DNA of 7,705 nt from positions 1,338 to 9,042 of the forward strand of contig DIAV01000074.1 of the NCBI GenBank assembly GCA_002415895.1. Reading direction: 5' to 3'. The position numbers and the translations under genes were made by a program. Under the pieces are notes generated by a model, which saw only the letters and a list, made by a program, of their open reading frames with translations, was not told the origin of the DNA and searched no databases. Below, piece after piece: positions 1 through 6,545 of the stretch (position 1 is its first letter; each line of letters opens with the position of its first letter). This stretch comes from Anaerolineales bacterium UBA5069. GTDB taxonomy: Bacteria > Chloroflexota > Anaerolineae > Caldilineales > Caldilineaceae.

Positions 1-1499
1 GCTGCGTCAAAGGGTGCAACGCCTTGCGCCATCAGCCCTGCGATTGCACCCGACAATACATCTCCTGTGCCCGCCGTGGCCAGCGCGGGCGTGGCTATGG
101 GCAGCACGGCCAGCCGCCCGTCGGGATGTGCCACCACGGTGTACGGCCCCTTGACGAGCACCACGGCCTGCCAGCGCGCCGCTGCCTCAAGCGCCAACTC
201 CCAGCGCTGCGCCTGCACCTGGTCCAATGGGCAATCCAGCAGGCGCGCAAATTCGGCAGGGTGGGGCGTAAGGATGCACGCACGCGGCAGGCGCTGCGGC
301 CAATCGGCAAGGTGCGTCAGACAGTTGAGGCCGTCGGCGTCGATCAGTGTGGGCGGCAAAGTGGCGCGGCCCAGCAGCGCATCGACAAACGCAATGGCGT
401 TCTCGCTTTGCGTCATGCCGCAGCCCAGCAGCAGCGCATCGTAGGGCGGCAGCGCGGCGTGCAGCCTTGCTGCACCATGCGGGGCAAATGCGCCATCCAC
501 CGCAGGCAGAGGCAGCCACGTGGATTCGCGCAGCCAGGTGGCAACGACAGGCCATGCCGTGTCCGGCACCGCGCCTGTGATCAGCCCCGCGCCCACGCGC
601 CCGGCCGCGCCCAGGCTCAGCGCAGCCGCACCGGCATAGGGCACGCTGCCCACCGCGCCGATCACCTTGCCAAAGGATCCCTTGTGGCTCACATTGTCGC
701 GGGCAGGCAGCAGCGGCGCGAGCAGCGGGGCGCTGAGCAGGAAAGCACCCGCGGGGGGATAGAGCGCGGGGTCAATGCCGATGTCGGCCACAACAATGGC
801 GCCGCAACGCGCTGCGCCAGGGAAGCGGTAGTGGCCCCACTTGGCCGCCGCAAAGGTCACTGTATAGTCGGCGGTGAGGGTTTTGGGGTCCACTGCGCCC
901 GTGTTGCAGTTGAGGCCGCTGGGGCAGTCTACGGCGCAAATGTGCATATGGGGCATCGTGTTTTGGGCCGCGCGCACAGCATCGAGCAGCGCGCCCAGCC
1001 CATTGCCAATCGGACGATTGCTGCCTGTGCCCAGGAGCGCATCCACCACCACGTCGGCCTGCTCCAGCCATGCGCCCAATTGGGCAAGGTCTGGGTCATC
1101 AGAATAGGCGGCAATCTCAACACCTGCGCTGGCGAGCCGTGCCAGGTGGCGCTCGGGATCATGCGTCGCGTCGCGCTGCCAGAGGTAGACACGCGGGTGC
1201 GCGCCCGCATCAAGCAGATAGCGTGCGCAGACGAGGCCATCCCCGCCATTGTTGCCAGGCCCCACAAGAATCAGCGGGCGCGGCGCGAGCGGCGCATGGC
1301 GCTGCACGATCTCGCGCGCCACTGCAGCGCCCGCCTGCTCCATCATGGCGGCGTAGGTGTGGCCCGCGTCCTTGGCGGCGCGCTCAAGCGCCTGCATGGC
1401 CTCCACGCGCAGCAGGTGCGCCGTGGGCGGAATCTGTGCACGCTGCGCAGGATGATCATCGGTTTCGGCGTAATCGCCTGCGCGTGCCGCGTCGCTCAT
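1..1499 (-). CDS. nnr: Bifunctional NAD(P)H-hydrate repair enzyme (epimerase + dehydratase), C-terminus cut by window edge
   Basis: This enzyme repairs NAD(P)H damaged by hydration. The N-terminal NnrE-type domain epimerises R-NAD(P)HX to S-NAD(P)HX, and the C-terminal NnrD-type domain dehydrates the S form using a nucleotide (ADP in bacteria). It is cytosolic. Visible in the translation are GPGNNGGDG (residues 80-88), DALLGTG (153-159) and DCPSG (191-195) of the epimerase. The dehydratase shows SHKGSFGKV (271-279), DADGLN (387-392), PHPAE (412-416; the family more often has HPGE) and ATAGTGD (474-480, with the catalytic-type Asp480). 499 codons are seen, and roughly the last 30-40 residues are probably missing. 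The start at 1499 is chosen because its ATG overlaps the stop of the upstream membrane gene (ATGA). It gives about 28 residues before the usual family start, and no strong ribosome binding site precedes it, so translation is probably coupled. Identification is firm; the exact start less so. Confidence 0.95.
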   Translation of the reverse strand, partial: MSDAARAGDYAETDDHPAQRAQIPPTAHLLRVEAMQALERAAKDAGHTYAAMMEQAGAAVAREIVQRHAPLAPRPLILVGPGNNGGDGLVCARYLLDAGAHPRVYLWQRDATHDPERHLARLASAGVEIAAYSDDPDLAQLGAWLEQADVVVDALLGTGSNRPIGNGLGALLDAVRAAQNTMPHMHICAVDCPSGLNCNTGAVDPKTLTADYTVTFAAAKWGHYRFPGAARCGAIVVADIGIDPALYPPAGAFLLSAPLLAPLLPARDNVSHKGSFGKVIGAVGSVPYAGAAALSLGAAGRVGAGLITGAVPDTAWPVVATWLRESTWLPLPAVDGAFAPHGAARLHAALPPYDALLLGCGMTQSENAIAFVDALLGRATLPPTLIDADGLNCLTHLADWPQRLPRACILTPHPAEFARLLDCPLDQVQAQRWELALEAAARWQAVVLVKGPYTVVAHPDGRLAVLPIATPALATAGTGDVLSGAIAGLMAQGVAPFDA

Positions 1500-2119
1500 T
1501 TGCGTTTTTCGATAACGGGCGGGGGATCCGCCAGCCCCATTTCCTGAAGCAGCCCTGTGAGGAAGAAGTTATTGGCCAGTGCCAGCAGACCGGGCAGCAG
1601 GAAGATAATCGGTGCAACCAGCGCGAAGCACAGCACAACAATCAACAGTTGAAAGAGCACGCCCAGCAGGCTGTAGAGGGGCGAGCGCATGGCCAGCAAC
1701 GCGGCGTTGCGCAGTGCCAGCCCCACACCCGGCTCGCTCTGCTGGCAGAGCAGCGGGAAGAGATACTGGCTGACCATGCCATAGAGAACCAGCGCCCAGA
1801 GCCAGAGCACGACAACGATGCTGCGCCAGCCAAGCGCCCCGCCTGCGGAGTAAAACCAGATATTCACCGGGATCATGGCAAAGATAAAGATCATGCCTGC
1901 GGTGAGCAGCCAACTCTGGCCCACGCGGACGCGTGCCTCCTCCCAGAAGACATCCATGGAGGAGCGGCGGTAGTTGGCGAGGCGGTTGGCCACAGCCTGC
2001 AGGCCGCGCGTGGCCGGAGCCGCGGTGAGAATGAGGAGCGCGCCCGCCCACCACACCAGGCTGACGCCCACAATCAGGAAGAGATCTTCGTAGGCCGCCT
2101 TGAGTGTGCGGCCCATCAT
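1496..2119 (-). CDS. YesL/DUF624-like polytopic membrane protein
   Basis: A 207-residue integral membrane protein of unknown function. Hydrophobic segments lie at about residues 12-33, 70-92, 99-122 and 149-190 (the last probably two helices), with a charged tail ending EKRK. The opening pattern (short amphipathic stretch, Y-E-D-L-F, then a Trp-rich first helix) recalls the YesL/DUF624 family, often seen beside sugar-uptake genes in Firmicutes and common as orphans in Chloroflexota. That assignment is from memory of the pattern. I chose the ATG at 2119 because GAAGG sits 8 nt upstream. A GTG at 2134 is an in-frame alternative giving MKAFRMMGRTL, which also looks family-like. An ATG at 2227 would place the start upstream of the predicted promoter and is unlikely. 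Its stop overlaps the nnr start, so the two form an operon. No functional link to NAD(P)HX repair is evident. Confidence 0.8.
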   Translation of the reverse strand: MMGRTLKAAYEDLFLIVGVSLVWWAGALLILTAAPATRGLQAVANRLANYRRSSMDVFWEEARVRVGQSWLLTAGMIFIFAMIPVNIWFYSAGGALGWRSIVVVLWLWALVLYGMVSQYLFPLLCQQSEPGVGLALRNAALLAMRSPLYSLLGVLFQLLIVVLCFALVAPIIFLLPGLLALANNFFLTGLLQEMGLADPPPVIEKRK

Positions 2120-2194
2120 GCGGAATGCCTTCACGGGAGATATCCAGGTCGATTGACAATGAAATGCGCCAGGCTGCGGCCAGGCGGCTGCTTT

Positions 2195-2211
2195 ATCGCG
2201 CCAGTATAGCA
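2195..2211 (-). promoter_or_regulatory. Extended -10 promoter for the membrane protein-nnr operon
   Basis: Read on the minus strand, TGCTATACT (2211 down to 2203) is an extended -10 element: TG, one base, then TATACT, which differs from TATAAT at one position. No recognisable -35 lies 16-18 bp upstream, which an extended -10 can tolerate. Transcription would begin near 2196, giving a leader of about 75 nt before the ATG at 2119. This is the only promoter-like element I see upstream of the leftward operon. Confidence 0.5.
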
Positions 2212-2241
2212 TAAGGGCGCGGCGCACCTGATCGCGCGGGG

Positions 2242-2426
2242 CTCTACCGGAATAAACAACATCTCAACGCAAAGGCACAGAGGAACGCGAAGCAACGCAA
2301 AGAACAGCAATCCGCTGTTATCCCTGCAGTTTCCGCTTTTATCTGTGTTCATGCTCTTGCTGTACTTTGCGTTGCTTTGCGTTCCTCTGTGCCTTTGCGT
2401 TGAGATGTTGTTTCTTGTCGGTAGAG
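2242..2426. repeat. Long imperfect palindrome, copy 1 (tandem-unit arms)
   Basis: Left arm 2242-2310 (69 nt) and right arm 2357-2426 (70 nt) are near-perfect reverse complements with only a handful of mismatches and one indel. They enclose a 46-nt loop. Each arm runs from CTCTACCG through AACAACATCT into short tandem units: AACGCAAAGG (2266-2275), CACAGAGG (2276-2283), AACGCGAAGC (2284-2293) and AACGCAAAGA (2294-2303). The element sits in the divergent intergenic region, outside both predicted promoters. Short ORFs crossing it (residues such as PLCLCVEMLF or NAKAQRNAK) are products of the repeat, not genes. As single-stranded DNA or RNA it could form a hairpin of roughly 65-70 bp. Confidence 0.93.
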
Positions 2427-2448
2427 TGCCTTCTGCCATGGCGAAGGG

Positions 2449-2478
2449 TTGGCGCTGCTGTCACCTGCTCGCTATAAT
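2449..2478 (+). promoter_or_regulatory. Sigma-70-type promoter for the small membrane protein-metG operon
   Basis: A perfect TATAAT (2473-2478) lies 18 bp downstream of TTGGCG (2449-2454), a 4/6 match to TTGACA. The expected start, 7-8 nt after the -10, falls on or next to the A of the ATG at 2486, so the first mRNA cistron would be leaderless. There is no strong Shine-Dalgarno sequence before that ATG, only a weak GGGG, which fits. The promoter begins 23 bp beyond the right arm of palindrome copy 1. Confidence 0.65.
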
Positions 2479-2485
2479 GGGGCGC

Positions 2486-2722
2486 ATGAGTCATCGCAAG
2501 GGATTTGATGCCCGCCGCTTTGCCCGCAGCCAGGAGGTGCGGCTGGTGGCGGGGTTCTTTATCATTCTGTACCTTGTGGGCGGGCCGCTGATCTGGTACT
2601 TCTACGGGGCGGGCGCCGCGCTGCTGGCGCTGCTCTGCATGACGGGCGCGCTGCTCTTCTTCCTGGCGCTCTACGGCCTCGTCTCGCTCCTGGGGCGCTG
2701 GGCCAACCGCGATTACACCTAG
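2486..2722 (+). CDS. Small two-helix membrane protein, function unknown
   Basis: A 78-residue protein starting [19 protein letters not shown], a basic cytoplasmic-looking head. Two hydrophobic segments follow, at about residues 21-40 and 44-69, then a short tail ending WANRDYT. The positive-inside rule suggests both termini face the cytoplasm. The reading frame is open further upstream to 2345, but that part lies in palindrome copy 1 and upstream of the TATAAT promoter, so I place the start at 2486. An in-frame ATG at 2477 overlaps the -10 box and is unlikely. It is the first gene of the probable operon, 73 nt before metG. I recognise no domain. Similar short proteins with a bipartite membrane hairpin occur in Chloroflexota as hypotheticals. 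No function is proposed. Confidence 0.7.
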   Translation: MSHRKGFDARRFARSQEVRLVAGFFIILYLVGGPLIWYFYGAGAALLALLCMTGALLFFLALYGLVSLLGRWANRDYT

Positions 2723-2740
2723 CCACGGGGCTGCCCTGGC
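2722..2740 (+). other. Small stem-loop at the stop codon of the small membrane gene
   Basis: GCCA-c-GGG (2722-2729) can pair with CCC-TGGC (2734-2740), giving a 7-bp stem with one bulged C and a loop of about four bases. It begins in the TAG stop. No U-run follows, so it does not look like an intrinsic terminator. It might stabilise an mRNA end or be chance in GC-rich sequence. Confidence 0.3.
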
Positions 2741-2756
2741 GATTCTGGCACGACAT

Positions 2757-2775
2757 GCATTGCACGCTGCAATGC
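2757..2775. promoter_or_regulatory. Perfect 8-bp inverted repeat upstream of metG
   Basis: GCATTGCA-CGC-TGCAATGC is an exact inverted repeat with 8-bp arms and a 3-bp centre. It ends 20 bp before the metG ATG at 2796. It could be an operator for a dimeric regulator or an RNA hairpin in the metG leader. No U-run follows, so terminator function is unlikely. Confidence 0.55.
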
Positions 2776-2795
2776 GCAAGCGAATTGTGGAACCT

Positions 2796-4589
2796 ATGCC
2801 CAACGAAAAAATTCTTGTGGGTGTCGCGTGGCCGTATGTCAACGGCGAAAAGCATATCGGCCAGATTGCGGGCGCCTATTTGCCGCCCGACACCTTCGCG
2901 CGCTACCAGCGCCTCATCGGCAACGATGTGCTCATGGTCAGCGGCTCCGACACGCACGGCACACCCATTATGCTCAAGGCCGAGGCAGAGGGCATTACCC
3001 CCGAGGCCGTTGTCGAGAAATATCACGGCCTGTTTGTGCAGGGCTGTCTTGATATGGGCATCACCTTCGACCTCTACACGCACACCGACACGCAGAATCA
3101 CTGGGATGTGACGCAGCAGATGTTTCTGCGCCACTTTGAAACCGGCTACATCTACAAGGATGAGCAGAAGCAGCTCTTTGATCCCCTTGCGGGGCGCTTT
3201 CTGGCTGATCGCTATGTGGAGGGCATTTGCCCCCACTGCGGCGCTGCGGGCGCGCGCGGCGATCAGTGCGACAATTGCGGCCGCCTCTATGATGCGCTCG
3301 AACTCATCAACCCGCGCTCCAAGATTACCGGCAGCACCGAACTTGAGGTGCGCTCGACCGAACACTTCTTCCTCGACATGGCCAAGATGAACGGCCCGCT
3401 GCTCGAATGGATTGCCACGGACAAGGATCACTGGCGGCCCCATGTGCTTAACTCCACGCGCGGCCAGTTGGAACTGCGCGAATTGCGCGGGCGGCCGATT
3501 ACGCGCGATCTCGACTGGGGCGTCACCATTCCCGAGGCGCTGGGTGCATATCCCGACAAGCGCATTTACGTCTGGTATGACGCCGTCATCGGCTACCTGA
3601 GCGCGGCTGTGGAATGGGCCGCGATTGTGGGCGACGCTGATGCATGGCGCGCCTGGTGGGATGCCGACGTGAATCCCGCGGCGCGCATATACAACTTCAT
3701 TGGCAAGGACAATATTGTCTTCCACACCATCATTTGGCCGGGCATGCTCATGGGCTACAACGCCGGCGCCAGCCATCTGAATCTGCCCTACGACGTGCCT
3801 GCCAACGAGTATCTGAACCTGGGCGCACAGAAGTTCAGCACCAGCCGCGGCAATGTGATTGGCTTCAACGCCATTTTGGAGGACTTCCAGCCCGACGCCG
3901 TGCGCTATGTGCTGACATCGCTTGCGCCCGAGACGGCCGACGTTGAGTTCACCTGGCAGGATTTCATGGATCGCGTGAACAACGAGCTAGTGGCCAATTG
4001 GGGCAATCTGGTGAACCGCGTCATGGGCTTTGCCTACAAACGCTTTGAGGGACGCGTCCCCGATCCGGGCACATTGACGCCCGAGGATGCGGCCTTCCTG
4101 GATGAGATCAAGGCCGGCTATGCGACGGTGGGCGCGCTCTATGGCGCGGTCAAGCTCAAGGCCGCCCTGCTTGAGACGCGCCGCCTGAGCCAGCGCGTCA
4201 ACCAGTATTTGAACGACCATGCGCCGTGGAAGGCCATCGCCACCGATCCGCAGGGCGCGGCGCGCGCCGTGTATGTGGCGCTGCAGGCCATCGACTGGCT
4301 CAACCTCATGTGGGGGCCCATTCTGCCCCACAGCGCCGAAAAGGTGCACGCCATGCTTGGCTATGCCGGCGCGCTCTTTGGCACGCAGTACACACAGGTT
4401 GTGGAAGATGTGCGCGGCAGCCATCTGGTGCTGCGCTATGATGGCACGAGCGCCACCGGGCGCTGGGCAGCGGGCACGTTGCCTGTGGGCCAGCCGCTGC
4501 GCGAGCCGAGCGCGCTCTTCATCAAGCTTGACGATGCCGCATTGGCCAAATGGACCGGCGAGGAAGCAGATGCCGGTGAGCCCGGCTGA
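2796..4589 (+). CDS. metG: Methionine--tRNA ligase
   Basis: Class I aminoacyl-tRNA synthetase that charges tRNA-Met with methionine using ATP, in the cytosol. 597 residues. The Rossmann fold begins at [10 protein letters not shown]. The HIGH signature is HIGQ (residues 20-23) and the KMSKS signature is KFSTS (346-350). A four-cysteine zinc knuckle (C145, C148, C158, C161) sits in the connective-peptide region, followed by the anticodon-binding alpha-helical domain to about residue 540. There is no C-terminal EMAP/Trbp111 tRNA-binding domain, so it is the short form. Glutamine in place of the last His of HIGH recalls the Asn variant (HLGN) found in actinobacterial MetRS and is not in itself a sign of inactivity. 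I chose ATG 2796 because the homologous core begins at once. The Shine-Dalgarno there is weak (GGAA, 3 nt away). In-frame starts at 2772 (ATG) and 2760 (TTG) add residues that look non-conserved and overlap the inverted repeat. Confidence 0.96.
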   Translation: MPNEKILVGVAWPYVNGEKHIGQIAGAYLPPDTFARYQRLIGNDVLMVSGSDTHGTPIMLKAEAEGITPEAVVEKYHGLFVQGCLDMGITFDLYTHTDTQNHWDVTQQMFLRHFETGYIYKDEQKQLFDPLAGRFLADRYVEGICPHCGAAGARGDQCDNCGRLYDALELINPRSKITGSTELEVRSTEHFFLDMAKMNGPLLEWIATDKDHWRPHVLNSTRGQLELRELRGRPITRDLDWGVTIPEALGAYPDKRIYVWYDAVIGYLSAAVEWAAIVGDADAWRAWWDADVNPAARIYNFIGKDNIVFHTIIWPGMLMGYNAGASHLNLPYDVPANEYLNLGAQKFSTSRGNVIGFNAILEDFQPDAVRYVLTSLAPETADVEFTWQDFMDRVNNELVANWGNLVNRVMGFAYKRFEGRVPDPGTLTPEDAAFLDEIKAGYATVGALYGAVKLKAALLETRRLSQRVNQYLNDHAPWKAIATDPQGAARAVYVALQAIDWLNLMWGPILPHSAEKVHAMLGYAGALFGTQYTQVVEDVRGSHLVLRYDGTSATGRWAAGTLPVGQPLREPSALFIKLDDAALAKWTGEEADAGEPG

Positions 4590-6330
4590 TCCTGTGACGC
4601 AGACCAGCCTGGCGCCACCGGCTACGCCACCCGCCGCGCCACCGAGCGCGCACATTGCCATGCAGGCGCGCCCGGTGGCGCGGGCGTATGCTGTACAGGG
4701 CTTTGACGAGCTTTACGTGCGCAGCCCGCGCCGCTGGCTGCTGCTGATTCTGGCTGCTTTCGTGCTGTGCGCGTCGCTCTATGCCATCGTCACGCCCGAT
4801 TGGCAAGCCCCCGATGAACCGGCGCACTACAACTATATTGCCGACATTGCCACAACGGGGTTGCTGCCCACGCTGCATCTGGGCGATTACAACCAGGCTA
4901 CGCTCTCCGCACTGCTTTCCACGCGTTTCATGCCCGACGACGGCGTGGAGACACTGCGCTATGAATCCTACCAGCCACCGCTCTATTACCTGACCGCCGC
5001 ACCCGTGTATTGGGCCAGCGGCGGCAGTTTACGCGCGCTGCGCTTCTACAACATCTTCCTCGGCTTCATCACGCTCATTCTGCTCTACCTCAGCCTCGAA
5101 ACTGTCTTCCCCAACAAGCCGCTGATATCGCTGGGGGCAACCGCCTTTGCGGCGCTGCTGCCCATGCACGTGGCCGTGACGGCTGCCCTCAACAACGACG
5201 TCCTCGCCGAAATGCTGACGATGGCCTCGGCGCTGGTTCTCTTGCGCTGGATGCGTCCCTGGTATGGCAGCGATGCGAACACGGATTGGCGCGACGGGGG
5301 TGCGGGCCACGACCGCCGCCTCCTGCCCCTGCTCGGTGTGTTGCTTGGCCTGGGCATGGTGACAAAGGTCTACGCCTACGCGGTGCTGCCCATGTTTGCG
5401 GTTGTGGTGCTTTGGAGTGTATGGCGCAAGGCGCGCACATGGGCGGCGTTTTGGCACGGGGTGCGTCTGGCGCTGCTGATTGTGCTGCCCGCGCTGCTGC
5501 TGGCTGCACCGCTGTGGGCGCGCAACATTGCAATTTACGGCCAGTGGGATTTTCTGGGGCTGCACTTTCACGATCAGGTGGTGGTGGGTCAGCCCACTAC
5601 GCAGGCATGGCTTGCCAACTACGGCGCGATCAACTACTTCGAGCGCGCCTTCAGCCTCACCTTTCGCTCCTTTTGGGGCGTCTTCGGCTGGTTGAGTGTG
5701 GCGATGGACGAGCGCATTTACCGCGCCGCACTCTTTTTTACGGGCGTGCTCTTCCTTGGCCTGCTCTGGGCCAGCGTGCGCCTTATCTCCGGCCCGCCCG
5801 ATACGGACATGGACGATTTCCAGACGACAGTGCTTGTCACGCTGGGGCTGCTGATTGTGGCCGTGGTGGCAAGCTTCGTCTGGTACAACCTCAAGTTTGT
5901 GCAGCACCAGGGGCGCTACTTCTTCTGGGGCATGCTTGCGATTGGCACAGTTGTCGCGTTGGGCTGGCGCGAGGTGCTGCACCCCTTTCAGGGCACAATC
6001 ACGGGCATGATTGCCGCTGTGCTGGCTGGCTCTCTCCTGGTCGGCGTCTTCATGGGCGGCGCAGACGGCCCCTTTGACAAGTGGACGCTGCTGATTGCAG
6101 CCACCGTGGCGGCCTTCCTGCTGCTGCAGCCGCTGCTGTTGATTGGCACCGACTATCCCCACCCCTCGCGCCGCCTGGAGAATTCTCTGCGCCCCCTTGC
6201 CGCACGCGGCGCGATGCCCCAGGTGTTGCAGGGCGCGCGCTTCCTGGCCTGGTCCGCACCGTTCGTGCTGCTCTTCGTGTTGAACCTTTTGGCCCCTTTC
6301 TGGTATATTGCCCCGCAGTTGGCACACTAA
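4570..6330 (+). CDS. Polytopic membrane protein, GT-C/GT39- or DUF2142-like (putative lipid-linked sugar transferase)
   Basis: 586 residues with a Pro/Ala-rich N-terminus (1-30), a first helix at about 56-74, and about twelve hydrophobic segments in all. After helix 1 comes W-x-x-P-D-E-P-A-H-Y (78-87), placing Asp82/Glu83 where GT-C enzymes such as PMT and ArnT keep the acidic catalytic residue of the first extracytoplasmic loop. Next come [10 protein letters not shown] (132-141), [10 protein letters not shown] in a later loop, and Q-G-R-Y-F-F near the C-terminus. All are typical of Chloroflexota proteins annotated as glycosyltransferase family 39 or DUF2142. Such enzymes move a sugar from a polyprenyl-phosphate donor outside the membrane. 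Donor and acceptor cannot be told here, and activity is inference. The start is set by GAGGAAG (4560-4566), 6 nt before ATG 4570. It overlaps the end of metG by 20 nt, so translation is probably coupled. An internal ATG at 4660 lacks a ribosome binding site. Confidence 0.85.
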   Translation: MPVSPADPVTQTSLAPPATPPAAPPSAHIAMQARPVARAYAVQGFDELYVRSPRRWLLLILAAFVLCASLYAIVTPDWQAPDEPAHYNYIADIATTGLLPTLHLGDYNQATLSALLSTRFMPDDGVETLRYESYQPPLYYLTAAPVYWASGGSLRALRFYNIFLGFITLILLYLSLETVFPNKPLISLGATAFAALLPMHVAVTAALNNDVLAEMLTMASALVLLRWMRPWYGSDANTDWRDGGAGHDRRLLPLLGVLLGLGMVTKVYAYAVLPMFAVVVLWSVWRKARTWAAFWHGVRLALLIVLPALLLAAPLWARNIAIYGQWDFLGLHFHDQVVVGQPTTQAWLANYGAINYFERAFSLTFRSFWGVFGWLSVAMDERIYRAALFFTGVLFLGLLWASVRLISGPPDTDMDDFQTTVLVTLGLLIVAVVASFVWYNLKFVQHQGRYFFWGMLAIGTVVALGWREVLHPFQGTITGMIAAVLAGSLLVGVFMGGADGPFDKWTLLIAATVAAFLLLQPLLLIGTDYPHPSRRLENSLRPLAARGAMPQVLQGARFLAWSAPFVLLFVLNLLAPFWYIAPQLAH

Positions 6331-6347
6331 AGTTGCGCCGGCACGAG

Positions 6348-6485
6348 AACAACATCTGCAACGCAAAGGAACAAAGGAACGCAAAGGAACGCAAAGGAAT
6401 AGCAACCAATACGTTATGAACTGCGTTGTTGTCATTCTCTGCACTTCTTTGCGTTCCTTTGGGCCTTTGCGTTGAAGATGTTGTT
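6348..6485. repeat. Long imperfect palindrome, copy 2; possible terminator of the metG block
   Basis: Left arm 6348-6399 and right arm 6435-6485 are imperfect reverse complements around a 35-nt loop. The outer core AACAACATCT is the same as in copy 1. The left arm then carries AACGCAAAGG (6360-6369), AACAAAGG (6370-6377), AACGCAAAGG (6378-6387) and AACGCAAAGG (6388-6397), the same 10-8-10-10 spacing as copy 1. It starts 17 nt after the stop of the membrane transferase gene. The right arm ends in TTGTTTTT, so it could act as a transcription terminator or 3'-end block. ORFs through it on both strands are repeat artefacts. Confidence 0.9.
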
Positions 6486-6535
6486 TTTCAGGCCGCTGCC
6501 ACCTGATTCGTTGCTGTTTGTGTTGTTGTTCCTTT

Positions 6536-6542
6536 GAGGTGA
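6536..6542 (+). promoter_or_regulatory. Ribosome binding site deciding the YoaR-like start
   Basis: GAGGTGA lies with its GAGG 6 nt upstream of the ATG at 6546, the best Shine-Dalgarno match in the window. It fixes this start over the in-frame ATG at 6561. Between the palindrome and this site (6486-6535) I see T/G-rich sequence but no convincing promoter. Confidence 0.7.
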
Positions 6543-6545
6543 CCC

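Noticed and set aside
24..1547. 507-codon plus-strand ORF
   Set aside because: It lies antisense to nnr, whose motifs are unmistakable. The product is rich in Arg, Ala, Gly and Cys with no domain, as expected of an antisense frame in GC-rich DNA.
1070..2209. 379-codon plus-strand ORF
   Set aside because: Antisense to nnr and the YesL-like gene. The composition is low in hydrophobic residues and rich in Gln, Arg and His, with no start signal.
2266..2303. Tandem 10-mers read as iterons of a replication origin or as a CRISPR array
   Set aside because: The units are contiguous with no spacers, mirrored in the opposite arm, and there is no Rep or Cas gene nearby. The second locus has the same form.
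2131..2439. 102-codon minus-strand ORF through the intergenic repeat
   Set aside because: Its product is mainly translated palindrome (PLCLCVEMLF type). Such ORFs recur wherever this repeat occurs and are not genes.
2760..2795. Earlier TTG/ATG start for metG
   Set aside because: The added residues precede the conserved core, lack a ribosome binding site and overlap the exact inverted repeat.
2562..3776. 404-codon minus-strand ORF
   Set aside because: Mirror frame of metG and the small membrane gene. It has no recognisable domain, and metG is certain.
5029..6444. 471-codon minus-strand ORF
   Set aside because: Antisense to the polytopic transferase gene. It begins inside palindrome copy 2 and is Gln/Arg/His-rich.
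2242..6485. The two palindromes as the ends of a composite mobile element carrying metG and the transferase gene
   Set aside because: No transposase and no target-site duplication were seen, and an essential tRNA synthetase lies between them. Independent copies of a dispersed repeat are simpler.
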